A stretch of DNA of 64,000 nt from Parasediminibacterium sp046546515 (GTDB taxonomy: Bacteria > Bacteroidota > Bacteroidia > Chitinophagales > Chitinophagaceae): contig NZ_JBKHKJ010000008.1 of NCBI RefSeq assembly GCF_046546515.1, forward strand, positions 62,001-126,000, written 5' to 3'. Below are positions 8,228 through 17,547 of this stretch, one piece after another (the stretch's first letter is position 1; every line of letters starts with the position of its first letter). A model generated the notes under the pieces. It was not told the DNA's origin and did not search any database. It was given only the letters and a program-made list of their open reading frames with translations. The position numbers were made by a program, and so were the translations under genes.

Positions 8228-8469
8228 TTGTATGTATTGACTTCTAAAATAACGGAAATGCTGTATCCAAATAAAAAAAGCTTTGTTTTTAACAGATTTT
8301 CCTGCCAATTATGCAAATCTTTTGCCTTTTCACCACATAGGCATATAGATTTTAGCTAGGAAAAGAAAGAAAACATAGTTATTTACCTTATTTCCAACTT
8401 TTTTATGCGCTTAAGGAAGCTAAAAACACAAGAACCTTAATATGTTCCCTTTGGTGAATAAAAGTGCTG

Positions 8470-9123
8470 CTAAGATTGCACTTTGCTGCCAAATGCAAGG
8501 TCGCCCGCATCGCCTAAGCCTGGCACTATATAGCCTTTTGCTGTTATTTCATCGTCAATATCGCCACACCAAATAGACAGGTCGTTGCCACACTCGCGTT
8601 GCAGGTATTCTATCCCAACGGTGCTGGCAATGGCACAAACTACAAAAATATTCTTTGGGTTGCCTTCTTCTTTTAAGAATTGTATGGTCTTTGCCAAGGA
8701 AGCCCCTGTTGCCAGCATAGGGTCGCTAACAATAATAGTCCTGTTGTCCAAGGCGGGGCAACTCATATAGTCCAGGCTTATTTCAAAACTGCCATCATGC
8801 TTGTGTTTCCTGTATGCAGAAATAAAAGCATTGTCGGCTTTGTCGAAATAATTCAACATGCCATTGTGCAACGGCAGGCCTGCCCGCAATATAGTAGCCA
8901 AAACCGGCTGCTCCTGCAATACTTTGCTGCTATGAATGCCCAATGGGGTTTGGATATCCGTTTCTACAAACTGCAGCAGTTTGCTTATTTCATAAGCAGC
9001 AACTTCTCCAATGCGTTCCAAGTTGCGGCGGAAGCGGAGCCTGTAGGCTTGTACATTCACGTCCCTCAATTCTGAAACCCAGTTGCTTACAAGGCTATGC
9101 CCTTCACTCAAGTTAATAATCAT
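8470..9123 (-). CDS. upp: Uracil phosphoribosyltransferase
   Basis: Salvages uracil to UMP using PRPP. The 217 residues match the bacterial Upp fold: TILRAGLPLHNGM near the hood region, the PRPP-binding loop VSDPMLATGAS, and the C-terminal uracil-binding loop with YIVPGLGDAGDLAFG. The start MIINLSEGHSLVSNW is usual for Bacteroidota Upp. It stands alone on the minus strand with a 240-base gap to the porP-like gene downstream and a repeat-rich 890-base gap upstream. Confidence 0.97.
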   Translation of the reverse strand: MIINLSEGHSLVSNWVSELRDVNVQAYRLRFRRNLERIGEVAAYEISKLLQFVETDIQTPLGIHSSKVLQEQPVLATILRAGLPLHNGMLNYFDKADNAFISAYRKHKHDGSFEISLDYMSCPALDNRTIIVSDPMLATGASLAKTIQFLKEEGNPKNIFVVCAIASTVGIEYLQRECGNDLSIWCGDIDDEITAKGYIVPGLGDAGDLAFGSKVQS

Positions 9124-9228
9124 AATGCGGTTTGTTTGGCAGTCAAATTAAATATAGAATTTGAATAAAACTGATAATTATTGCAATTATAGGTTTTTGT
9201 TTATAAATATTAGCTAAAGAAGGGGGAA

Positions 9229-9778
9229 GGGGGCATAAAAGGTTTTCGCTTTTTTATTAAAAAATCAACCTAGCCCAACCTCACCCACCCGAAAGGCTAA
9301 GACAAGTTACCCAAAGGAAAAGGTAACAGGAATAGGGCAAGGAGACAATATTTGCATATTTTTAATAATATCAATATCTCCTAGTATTATATTAAAATAG
9401 TTTCAGTTTTACCATTTTTGTGGTGTTTTTACGTTATTTCTTTTTTTCAAAAATCTTTACCGCCCTTGTAAGTCATTGATTATCAACAATAACATCAAAT
9501 TTTTGTGCGCATTTTGTGCTTATTTCTTGCGTGATTTGTGCTTATTTTTTGCGTATTTTATGCATATTTCGTGCCTGATTTTTGCGTATTTTACAGCCAT
9601 AAATACAAGGCCAAATTTTGCGACTAAAACTATCTTAATATTAGTAAAAAAAGAACTACGATTGGAATGCTCAAGCACTAGTTTTGTAAGTAGTTTGTAT
9701 CAAGTGCATTTCTAACACAAAGATAAGGTTTTATAATTAGGGGGGGATCAGGACAAAGCGAAAAAGTTTTATGCACCC
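9229..9778 (+). mobile_element. MITE-like element copy A with 11-bp array
   Basis: 550 bp bounded by imperfect inverted ends (GGGGGCATAAAAGG at left, CTTTTTCG/ATGCACCC type at right). Possible 8-bp target duplication AGGGGGAA/AAGGGGAA at 9221-9228 and 9779-9786, with one mismatch. Order of modules: inverted end, a GC-richer CCTCACCC...GAAAGG part, ATTAAAATAGTTTCAGTTTT at about 9392, GATTATCAACAATAACATC, an 11-bp degenerate array of TTTTGTGCnTA units (9500-9594), AATATTAGTAAAAAAAGAAC, and AAGTGCATTTCT...CAAAGATAAGG. No transposase. A 79-codon open frame crosses the array but is most likely accidental. Confidence 0.75.
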
Positions 9779-9811
9779 AAGGGGAATGAGGGAAATCGCT
9801 TTTATAATTTC

Positions 9812-9913
9812 TTATCCCAGCGGGATATCATTATTATAGCACATAGAATATTGTGAGTTTTCCAAAAACTCCAAAGGGGTGACATTGTCATCAATGTCAC
9901 CCCTTCGGAGTTT
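9812..9913. repeat. Two adjacent palindromes (REP-like)
   Basis: atCCCagcGGGat (about 9819-9831) is followed by a larger interrupted palindrome at 9866-9913: AACTCC, then AGGGGTGACATTG against CAATGTCACCCCT, then GGAGTT. The second can fold into a stable stem in either strand. It lies between copy A and the stop codon of the propeller gene. It may be a bidirectional terminator or a dispersed palindromic repeat. Confidence 0.7.
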
Positions 9914-10017
9914 AGCATATGAATATTTGACATCTGTTTCTTTAAAAAACGTCTTCCTTTGGAATTACAAAACCCCCGAAAGATTAAAACTTTCTTAAAC
10001 CCAGATTTGCAGAAACA

Positions 10018-12987
10018 CTATTTTGCCACAATCAGTCTAGCACTATAACTGGCCGTTGTGGTTTTTATTTGAACAAAATATGTGCCATTTGCAAGCGAAT
10101 TTGTGGCCAATAAATAGCTCTTCCTTGCCAATCCTGAAAAAGCATCTGCCATTACTTTTTGCCCAGCTACATTAAATACAGTTATGGCAGCTTCGCTAAC
10201 AGGTTCTTTAAAACGCAAAGTTGTACTGAACGACGCTGGGTTGGGTACAATACTAAGTGCAATAGGTGCTTCAATATTTACAGATGCAATTTTTGAATAG
10301 GTATAGCCACCATCAACGTCAATCGATTTTACACGATAGTAATTGATTCCAGCAGCTGGAAATTTGTCTAAGGCCGTATAGCCATTAGTACCTGCTATAT
10401 TTTTTGCTTTTACAGTGTCCAATTGTTGCCAATTGGTTCCATCAATGCTTTTTTCAACAATGAATTTACTTGTGTTTACTTCGGCTGTAGTTTGCCATTT
10501 CAACGATACCCCATCACCCGATTGCAAAGCTGTAAAGGATAAAAATGATAAGGGAAGCAATGTTGCATACAAATCAGATACCCATAGGCCTCTTCCAAAA
10601 GTGCCTGCATAAAGTTTCCTGTTGCTATACGAAATATCCAAATGTTTTACTGGCACGTGCGGAAGCCCAGTGTTGTACAATGCCCAGTCTGTCATGCCTG
10701 CATCCCTATAAAACACGCCCATGTCTGTTCCTACATAAGCAGTGTCGCTAGCACTTTTGGCAAGCACGATGCAATTTACAGGCAGGTTGGGCAGCGTGCC
10801 ACTCATATTGACCCAGCTAATACCACCATTGGTGGTTTTAAATACTTTTAAACCAGCATCGTATCCTGAAAAAGTTACCCACACAATATTGGGGTTGGTA
10901 GCATTAAATGCTATGTAAGATATAATTGAATTTGAAATTGTGGTATTTGAAATTGTTGTAGCAGGGAGGTTGCTCCAAGTGTTGCCTCCATCATTGGTAT
11001 AAAACAAAGAATCGCCTGTATTGGTAGCCCATATATAATTTGAATTGGATGGTGCCACAGCAAGCTTGTTTATTGTATATGATGTTAAGTATGGTGAAAT
11101 AGCCTTCCAGTCATAGCCACCGTTTGTTGTTTTATAAACCCTGCTGTAGCCGGTGTACAATGTGCTTGTTGCTTTTGCGTCCATCGCCACTGGGGTAACC
11201 CAAGCCCCTGTTTCCGGTATGTTGGGGTCAACAGGTATGTTGTTGGAAATAGTGTTTTGATAGAAGGGTTTACCCAGCACAAGCGGTTTCGTATAAAAGC
11301 TGTCCCTATAAATGACACCTTGCACATAGCCTGTATAGATAATATTTGTGTTTACATTATCAATTATGCACTGTGTGCCATCCCCGCCAGTTATGTTATT
11401 CCAAGTGCTGCCATCCCATCCTTTGGTTCCATTGTCTTGCAAGCCACATAGCACCATGTTCGCTCGGTATTGTGCAGCACTGATTTTATACATTTCGCTA
11501 ATTACCAACCCGTTGCTTAAATCTGTCCAGGTTGCGCCTTTGTCAGTTGTTTTGTAAAGGCCTCCATCATTGCACTCGAAAAAAGTATTGGAGAGCAAGG
11601 GGTGGTAAGCAAAAGCATGTTTGTCGGCATGTACTTCAGGAACTTTTGGTGTATTGAAATTGTGGACCCATATATTGTTTAGCTGCCAGGTTAGCCCATT
11701 GTCTATCGTATGCCACGTGTTTACACCACCAATCCATTTTTCATTGAAATTTTTTGGATTAATGGTAAAAGCCAAGTCATAGAAACCTTGCCCGTCTGCA
11801 CCAGACGCATCATAAGTATTGGAAAGGTAGTTTTTAAAAGGCAATGTGCCGTCTAAGTACTGGCTAAATGTGCTGCCCCCGTCCCTAGAACGCCAAATGC
11901 CAGCTAAAGCATAGGAAGATGAAGCTACAAGTGCTTCTACCACATTTGATGAATCGGCCGAAACAGCTAAGCTAACCCTACTAGCATCGGTAAAAGTATT
12001 TACAACTGACCATGTTTTACCCCCGTTTTTCGACCGGATAATTTTCCATTCCCACGTATTTGTGGTGAAATTAAAATCTTGATAACAAGCATAAGCAGTA
12101 GTGCTATCAAGCGGTTTATACGTTATATCGGTAACTTTATTGTACGAATTTTTGGCAGCACTGCGAATCCAACTTGCACCAGCATTATAGCTATTATAAA
12201 CACCATGGCTTGTAGCAGCCAGTAGCGTATTGTGGTTTTTAGGGTTTATAATAAGCCTGAAAACATAAATAGGATTGTCTTGTGTAGCTGACAAGCCAGT
12301 AACCTTCCATGTATTGCCCCCATCGGTAGATTTGTATATGCCAATACCTTTAGTGTCGCTCCCATCGCCATCTCCCGTGGCAACATACAATATATTTGGG
12401 TTGGTACTATCTACCACTATTGCGCTTATGCCAATAACAGGCAGTGAGTCGGTGCTGGATGACCATGTAGTACCGCCATCTGTAGTTTTCCAAAGCCCGC
12501 CTGCCGGAGCGCCCACCCAAAAAGTGTTGGGCAGCGTGGGATGAAAAGCAATTGCATTTAGCCTTCCTGCCCCTATATATCCTCCTCCGTTGTCCGTGAA
12601 TGGCCCTTTGCTTGCCCAGTTGCCAGTTGGAGTAACAGTTCCAAAAGGTGTGTTTGTGCCAAAAGCAACTATTTTATTATTAGCAGTTGGATGGCTTGCT
12701 GTATATTTTTCACGCTCCATTTGAGTAAGAAACTGCGAGGCAATAGTTCCATTAGGAAGCACCCTGCCTTGGTTTTGCCATTCCCACTGTTTATAACGGT
12801 TGTATAATTTTTTGTTCTCTTTTCCTTTGGTGGTAGCGAAATAGGCATCCCCCGCCTGCTTCATTTGCTGGAAAGTAGGGTTTGAGTTCTTAAAGGGTTG
12901 CATCCATGGCTGCGCCTTGCTAAAAAAAGGGCTAGAAACAATAGATAATAATAAGAATAGGGTCGTTGCTGGTTTTAATGTTCTCAT
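10018..12987 (-). CDS. Secreted Asp-box propeller protein with T9SS sorting domain
   Basis: A 989-residue exported protein. From M at 12985-12987, MRTLKPATTLFLLLSIVSS...SKAQ is a good signal peptide; an earlier in-frame ATG 36 codons upstream was rejected because it precedes this. The body carries about ten Asp-box motifs such as KTTDGGTTW, KSTDGGNTW, KTTDKGATW, YTNDGGNTW and KTTNGGISW, typical of sialidase- or sortilin-like beta-propellers. A fibronectin-like stretch then leads to a C-terminal type A sorting domain (SIVPNPASFSTTLRF...GTYFVQI) that targets the protein to T9SS. No catalytic residues can be assigned; function is unknown. It starts 35 bases after a small lipoprotein gene on the same strand, suggesting a two-gene operon. 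Confidence 0.88.
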   Translation of the reverse strand: MRTLKPATTLFLLLSIVSSPFFSKAQPWMQPFKNSNPTFQQMKQAGDAYFATTKGKENKKLYNRYKQWEWQNQGRVLPNGTIASQFLTQMEREKYTASHPTANNKIVAFGTNTPFGTVTPTGNWASKGPFTDNGGGYIGAGRLNAIAFHPTLPNTFWVGAPAGGLWKTTDGGTTWSSSTDSLPVIGISAIVVDSTNPNILYVATGDGDGSDTKGIGIYKSTDGGNTWKVTGLSATQDNPIYVFRLIINPKNHNTLLAATSHGVYNSYNAGASWIRSAAKNSYNKVTDITYKPLDSTTAYACYQDFNFTTNTWEWKIIRSKNGGKTWSVVNTFTDASRVSLAVSADSSNVVEALVASSSYALAGIWRSRDGGSTFSQYLDGTLPFKNYLSNTYDASGADGQGFYDLAFTINPKNFNEKWIGGVNTWHTIDNGLTWQLNNIWVHNFNTPKVPEVHADKHAFAYHPLLSNTFFECNDGGLYKTTDKGATWTDLSNGLVISEMYKISAAQYRANMVLCGLQDNGTKGWDGSTWNNITGGDGTQCIIDNVNTNIIYTGYVQGVIYRDSFYTKPLVLGKPFYQNTISNNIPVDPNIPETGAWVTPVAMDAKATSTLYTGYSRVYKTTNGGYDWKAISPYLTSYTINKLAVAPSNSNYIWATNTGDSLFYTNDGGNTWSNLPATTISNTTISNSIISYIAFNATNPNIVWVTFSGYDAGLKVFKTTNGGISWVNMSGTLPNLPVNCIVLAKSASDTAYVGTDMGVFYRDAGMTDWALYNTGLPHVPVKHLDISYSNRKLYAGTFGRGLWVSDLYATLLPLSFLSFTALQSGDGVSLKWQTTAEVNTSKFIVEKSIDGTNWQQLDTVKAKNIAGTNGYTALDKFPAAGINYYRVKSIDVDGGYTYSKIASVNIEAPIALSIVPNPASFSTTLRFKEPVSEAAITVFNVAGQKVMADAFSGLARKSYLLATNSLANGTYFVQIKTTTASYSARLIVAK

Positions 12988-13022
12988 AAGTGAATAGTTA
13001 TTATTTTGATGATTGAAAAAAA

Positions 13023-13514
13023 TTATAAGAGGCGTGTTACTGTCTTGTGAGCAATTGTTTGTATTTCCACATAATTTGGGTGTTTGCCTACCCAATAACG
13101 CAAGAGTGCCTCGCCCTTGAATTTCTTTGGTGGATTGGCTACGTTGTGCGTTTGTTTAGCCTTGCCTTCATATTTTACAATGCTTGCGCCCTTTACATAA
13201 AGGGTATCGCCTTTTTTAAAGGGGCCTTGCGTATTTGCTTCATTATCTTTTATTGAATAAACATTCATTTTAATGGCCCCGTTTTTAAGCCATGCAGAAT
13301 CAAATCGTAGGGGCTTGTTTGTTTTCAATAAAAAGCTAAACAAATAATTAGTACCAGATGTGGCATTGGCCCTGCCAGGCACCCATGAAGATGCGGTAGC
13401 GTTTAACAGTGCAATATTTTTATCTATCACACCATCCTTCAATTGGGCAGTACTGTAAGTATTAGCACAACTGCACATTATAAGTACAACAAAGTGAATT
13501 GCAAATATTTTCAT
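13023..13514 (-). CDS. Small putative lipoprotein of unknown function
   Basis: 163 residues beginning MKIFAIHFVVLIMCSCANTY, which looks like a lipoprotein signal with a cysteine at 15 or 17. The mature part (TASSWVPGRANATSGTNYLF, LKTNKPLRFDSAW) suggests a beta-rich domain. I do not recognise the family. It precedes the large propeller protein by 35 bases on the same strand, so the two may work together at the cell surface. Confidence 0.75.
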   Translation of the reverse strand: MKIFAIHFVVLIMCSCANTYSTAQLKDGVIDKNIALLNATASSWVPGRANATSGTNYLFSFLLKTNKPLRFDSAWLKNGAIKMNVYSIKDNEANTQGPFKKGDTLYVKGASIVKYEGKAKQTHNVANPPKKFKGEALLRYWVGKHPNYVEIQTIAHKTVTRLL

Positions 13515-13936
13515 ATTACTGATTAGTCTTTTATGTTTTCTGTTTGGATGCTTAGCCTGCTTTGTAAATTAAAAATTAAGTCCTATGTACACATTAAGAT
13601 TCAAGTATTAGCAAAAAGTATTGGAATTGATAAATTTCAGTTGCCCTGTTTTTCTTTAAGAAAACAAGATTAAGAATTTTTTTTCATTCAACCTTCTAAA
13701 GTATAAAAATAAATTTGAAAGTGGCATTTTTTTGAGTAGAAGCCAACATGGGGGCTAATTAGGTTTAAGTAATATTTAATGAACTATCTTCCCCTTTCTT
13801 TGTTAATTAATATATAATAAATGTTCTTTTTACAGGTGAAAGCTTTAAAAAGTGCCATGGTAAGGCCAAAAGGGCTATATTTCGCCACAATCACTCATTT
13901 TTACTTTTTATTACTCGATAATTTCAATTTACTACA
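13515..13936. other. Intergenic region without recognisable gene
   Basis: About 420 AT-rich bases between the divergent lipoprotein and bcp genes. Both promoters must lie here, but I see no exact TAnnTTTG box and no repeat of the window's families. Confidence 0.6.
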
Positions 13937-14404
13937 ATGGCGGTATTAAAAGAGGGGAGCAAAGCCCCTGCATTTAAAGCGGTAGATCAAAACGGGAAAA
14001 CAATAGCCTTGAAAGATTTTTTAGGCAAAAAAGTTGTCCTTTATTTCTATCCAAAAGACGATACTCCAGGATGCACGGCACAGGCCTGCAACCTGAAGGA
14101 TAATTATACCGAGCTGATTGCGCAAGGCTTTCAGGTGGTAGGCGTAAGCGTTGACAGCGTGAAGAGCCACAAAAAATTTGAAGAAAAATACGAATTGCCT
14201 TTCCCATTGGTGGCAGATGAAGACAAGAAAATTGTTGACTCGTACAACCTATGGGGCGAAAAGAAATTCATGGGCAAAACCTATATGGGTACCACAAGGA
14301 CTACTTTCCTGATTGATGAATTGGGGAAGATTAAAAAAATCATCGCCAAGCCCGACACCAAAAACCATACTGCTGAGATATTGGCGGCATGGAATGAGGG
14401 GTAA
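13937..14404 (+). CDS. bcp: Thioredoxin-dependent peroxiredoxin (BCP type)
   Basis: Reduces hydrogen peroxide and organic hydroperoxides with electrons from thioredoxin. The 155-residue thioredoxin-fold protein has the peroxidatic Cys46 in DDTPGCTAQAC and the likely resolving Cys51 five residues later, the spacing of two-cysteine BCP proteins. FYPKDDTPGCT and GTTRTTFLID are canonical. It is monocistronic, followed by 7-bp repeat arrays. Confidence 0.96.
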   Translation: MAVLKEGSKAPAFKAVDQNGKTIALKDFLGKKVVLYFYPKDDTPGCTAQACNLKDNYTELIAQGFQVVGVSVDSVKSHKKFEEKYELPFPLVADEDKKIVDSYNLWGEKKFMGKTYMGTTRTTFLIDELGKIKKIIAKPDTKNHTAEILAAWNEG

Positions 14405-14408
14405 TGGG

Positions 14409-14525
14409 TAAGGCATAAGGTCTAAGGGATAAGGCGTGAGCTTTGCCCCTTTTTTTTTGTGAAAAAGGGCAGGGGCAAGCCCGGCCCCCTACTTACCACT
14501 TACCACTTACTACTTACTACTTACG
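14409..14525. repeat. Two 7-bp arrays downstream of bcp
   Basis: TAAGGCA, TAAGGTC, TAAGGGA, TAAGGCG at 14409-14436, then five units ACTTACC, ACTTACC, ACTTACT, ACTTACT, ACTTACG at 14491-14525. Both lie in the 308-base gap between bcp and the histidine kinase. The first starts five bases after the bcp stop codon. Confidence 0.85.
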
Positions 14526-14712
14526 ACTAATATGTAGTACTATGATTATACCCTTAGTAGTACCATTGATAGGTAGGCAATAGTACTTTGATGAAATATT
14601 GGGATTAGCTTTAATTATGGCTTAATCAATGGTTTTAATGGCTTTTTGTAACAGGATATGTATGTAGTTTTATGGTGCAAATTATATTTCTTCATTGTTA
14701 TAATACTGTTTT

Positions 14713-15918
14713 ATGCTAAAAGCACCCATACCTTCAAACGAGCAACAACGCCTTTGGGAATTATACAATTACGAAATAATGGATACCCCGCCAGAGGAAG
14801 AATTTGACGAGATTGTAAAACTTGCCTCGCAAATTTGCAATGTGCCTATATCGCTTATATCGCTGGTAGAAACCAGCCGCCAATGGTTTAAGGCCAAGGT
14901 GGGTATAGAAGCATCGGAAACCGCACGGGAAATTTCTTTTTGTGGCCATGCCATTGCTAGCAATGAGGAGATTTTTGAAGTGGGAGATGCCAGCCAGGAC
15001 TATCGCTTTTTCGACAACCCGTTTGTTACAAATGAACCCAATGTCCGCTTTTATGCAGGTGTTCCTTTGATAAACAAAAACGGCATTAAATTGGGTACGC
15101 TTTGCGTTATCAATTCTGTACCGCAGCATTTAACAGACGACCAATCTTTTGCATTGAAGGTTTTGGCTAGGCAGGTAATAAAACTATTGGATTTAAGGCT
15201 GAACAACAAAGCATTGACAGCACAGAAAATACGGCTAAAACAACAGGCCGAGATGCAGAACCGAATTATTTCCATTATTGCGCACGATGTACGGAGCCCC
15301 GTGGCATCGTTGAAGCAAATTGTAGAATTTAACAACAACAATATACTGTCTGACGTGGAAGCGAAAGAGCTAATGCAGGTTGCCGAAGTGCATTTGGACG
15401 GCACGCTAGATTTATTGTCGGACTTGCTGGAGTGGGGAAGGCTGCAAATTAATGCACATAATTGCGAGTATAAGCAGATTGATCTGTACAAAATGATTGA
15501 AGAAAAGTTCCAAAGACTGTATGCTGGGTCTTCTATCAAACAAAATAAACTGGTAAATCTGGTTGACAAAGACCTAGTAATATGTACCGACCCCAATGCG
15601 CTCCGTTTTATTATCCGTAACCTTTTGAGCAATGCCAACAAATTTACCGAGAAAGGTATTATTACCATTTATGCCCAGCGCGAAAAAGACAAAGTGCTTA
15701 TATCTATAAGCGACACGGGCGTTGGTATGGATGAAAAAACAAGCAACCGCCTGTTTGATGGTGGCGGCAAGCGTTCTACACTTGGCACCCACAAAGAAAA
15801 AGGCAGTGGTCTTGGCCTGTTGTTTACAAAAGATTTTATTGATATGCTTGGCGGCACTATTACCATCAAAAGCACAAAAAGCAAAGGCACAACTTTTTAT
15901 ATAGAGCTAAAAGCGTAG
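14713..15918 (+). CDS. GAF-domain sensor histidine kinase
   Basis: A 401-residue soluble kinase with no membrane segment. A GAF domain occupies about 25-165 (DTPPEEEFDEIVKLAS, CGHAI, FYAGVPLINKNG, GTLCVI), a coiled linker about 166-185, then the dimerisation helices with the phosphoacceptor His191 in IIAHDVRSPVASL. The catalytic ATPase domain has the N box NLLSNANKF (303-311), G1 DTGVGM (334-339) and G2 GSGLGL (364-369). No response regulator is next to it, so the partner is an orphan elsewhere. The GAF subtype lacks obvious haem or cyclic-nucleotide signatures, so the ligand is unknown. Confidence 0.93.
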   Translation: MLKAPIPSNEQQRLWELYNYEIMDTPPEEEFDEIVKLASQICNVPISLISLVETSRQWFKAKVGIEASETAREISFCGHAIASNEEIFEVGDASQDYRFFDNPFVTNEPNVRFYAGVPLINKNGIKLGTLCVINSVPQHLTDDQSFALKVLARQVIKLLDLRLNNKALTAQKIRLKQQAEMQNRIISIIAHDVRSPVASLKQIVEFNNNNILSDVEAKELMQVAEVHLDGTLDLLSDLLEWGRLQINAHNCEYKQIDLYKMIEEKFQRLYAGSSIKQNKLVNLVDKDLVICTDPNALRFIIRNLLSNANKFTEKGIITIYAQREKDKVLISISDTGVGMDEKTSNRLFDGGGKRSTLGTHKEKGSGLGLLFTKDFIDMLGGTITIKSTKSKGTTFYIELKA

Positions 15919-15950
15919 GTTGCTACGCACCAATTTATATAGCCACAAAG

Positions 15951-16203
15951 GTACTTAGCCACTAAGCAGCATCAAGAAGAAAAAAGAAAGAAAAGTATTA
16001 CATGCTTTGTATTTGGTGATAAACTTTTCCCACTCAGCAGAGAGTTGCCAACCTTCAAAAGGTTGGCAACTCTATTACAAACTTGCAAAGAAGGCTCAGG
16101 AACACAAAAGTTTATAAAGTTTTAAGGGAAGTCAAGAAATAAAATGGCTTCCTTCCTTCTTTTTTCTTAGTGCAACTTTGAGTCTTTGTGCCTTCGTGGC
16201 TAC
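15951..16203. repeat. CACAAAGG inverted repeat enclosing a perfect hairpin
   Basis: Outer arms agccacaaaggtacttagcc (about 15950) and cttagtgcaactttgag...ccttcgtggc (about 16167-16200) belong to the CACAAAGG family. Between them, 16041-16073 is a perfect 15-bp stem AGAGTTGCCAACCTT with a 3-base loop and its complement. The region separates the convergent histidine kinase and tyrS and probably ends both transcripts. Confidence 0.75.
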
Positions 16204-16207
16204 TTTT

Positions 16208-17491
16208 TTACCCGGCTATTATCAAATAATAATTTTTCTTCCCTTTTTGCACCAATATATATTTGCCTTGCAGTAGATCCGCGTTGTTTATCGCCGTTTT
16301 TTCTGCCCCTACTTTTATTTTATTAATGGCTATGCCGCCACCTTGCAGCATTTTTTTAGCTTCCCCCTTGCTAGGGAATATGGCTACATCGGCAAGGAAA
16401 CCAATTAAATCGTACCCATATTCTATCTGTTGCTTTTCTATTTGAACGGTAGGCACGCCTTCCAGCACTTGAAGCAATTGCTCTTCATTCAACGCTTGCA
16501 AAATGGCGGCCGTGTCGTTATTAAACAATATCTCGCTTGCTTTCACGGCAAATTCATAATCTTCCCTGCTGTGTACAAACACGGTTAGCTCCTTGGCCAA
16601 TGTTTTTTGCAAAAGACGTTGGTGTGGAGCTGCTTCATGCTCAGTAATCAATGCCTCAATGGTAGCTTGCGGCAGCAGGGTAAATAGTTTTATCCATTTT
16701 GTTGCATCTGTGTCGCTTGCATTCAGCCAAAATTGGTAAAATTGGTAAGGGCTGGTTTTGCTGGCATCTAGCCATATATTGCCTTTCTCGGTTTTGCCAA
16801 ATTTGCCACCATCGGCCTTGGTTACCAGTGGGCAGGTAAAGGCGAAGGCCTCCCCGCCCGCTTTCCTCCGTACCAGCTCTGTGCCAGTGGTAATATTGCC
16901 CCACTGGTCGCTGCCGCCCATTTGCAGCTTACAGTTCTTGTTTTTGTATAGCCAATAAAAATCGTAGCCCTGTATCAGTTGGTAAGTAAACTCCGTGAAG
17001 CTAATGCCGCTTTCGCCCTCAATCCTTTTCTTCACGCTGTCTTTGCCCATCATGTAGTTAACGGTAATGTGCTTGCCCACGTCCCTGATAAAGCCTAGGA
17101 AATCAATGCCCTTGAACCAGTCGTAGTTATTAACCATCTCGGCAGCATTGGTTTTGCTAGCGTCAAAATCAAGGAAGCGTTCCAGTTGCTTTTTCACGCC
17201 CGCTTGGTTGTGCTGTAATATTTCTTCGCTAAGCAGGTTGCGTTCCTCGCTTTTGCCGCTAGGGTCGCCCACCATGCCAGTTGCGCCGCCAACAAGGGCA
17301 ATGGGCTTATGCCCTGCTTTTTGCAGATGCACCAACAATAATATGGGTACTAAACTACCTATATGCAGGCTGTCAGCTGTTGGGTCAAAGCCAATATACG
17401 CGCTGGTCATTTCTTTAGCTAGTTGTTCCTCGGTACCCGGCATTATGTCCTGCACCATCCCCCGCCAACGCAATTCATCTATCAAAGCCAT
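16208..17491 (-). CDS. tyrS: Tyrosine--tRNA ligase
   Basis: Charges tRNA-Tyr. The 427-residue class I synthetase has the HIGH-type motif HIGS at 43-46, the KMSKS-type motif KFGKT at 229-233, the tyrosine-binding YQLIQGYDF and QMGGSDQWGN, and a C-terminal S4 RNA-binding domain (about 355-427). The start is MALIDELRWRG. A perfect TAnnTTTG box lies 17 bases upstream of the ATG. The promoter region beyond it is occupied by a 7-bp array and then by mobile element copy B. Confidence 0.98.
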   Translation of the reverse strand: MALIDELRWRGMVQDIMPGTEEQLAKEMTSAYIGFDPTADSLHIGSLVPILLLVHLQKAGHKPIALVGGATGMVGDPSGKSEERNLLSEEILQHNQAGVKKQLERFLDFDASKTNAAEMVNNYDWFKGIDFLGFIRDVGKHITVNYMMGKDSVKKRIEGESGISFTEFTYQLIQGYDFYWLYKNKNCKLQMGGSDQWGNITTGTELVRRKAGGEAFAFTCPLVTKADGGKFGKTEKGNIWLDASKTSPYQFYQFWLNASDTDATKWIKLFTLLPQATIEALITEHEAAPHQRLLQKTLAKELTVFVHSREDYEFAVKASEILFNNDTAAILQALNEEQLLQVLEGVPTVQIEKQQIEYGYDLIGFLADVAIFPSKGEAKKMLQGGGIAINKIKVGAEKTAINNADLLQGKYILVQKGKKNYYLIIAG

Positions 17492-17508
17492 TGTACTAAT
17501 GTTTGCTG

Positions 17509-17516
17509 CAAAAGTA
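17509..17516 (-). promoter_or_regulatory. Likely tyrS promoter -7 box TACTTTTG
   Basis: On the minus strand TACTTTTG matches the Bacteroidota -7 consensus TAnnTTTG exactly and ends 17 bases before the tyrS ATG, which suits a short leader. No TTTG is found at the expected -33 spacing, where heptamer repeats now sit. Confidence 0.5.
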
Positions 17517-17547
17517 ACTACTAGGGAATTAGGAATTATGAATTAGG

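Noticed and set aside
9500..9594. The 11-bp arrays as a CRISPR array
   Set aside because: Units are 11 bp, degenerate and directly adjacent, with no unique spacers of about 30 bp and no cas genes nearby.
9476..9715. Frames of 79 codons in copy A and 82 codons in copy D crossing the array
   Set aside because: The peptides are mere translations of T-rich 11-bp units, and copies B and C have no equivalent frame from a start codon. The distal stretch ILILVKKEL...LYQVH is similar in A, B and D, but is stopped early in C and has no start in B, so DNA-level conservation is the better explanation.
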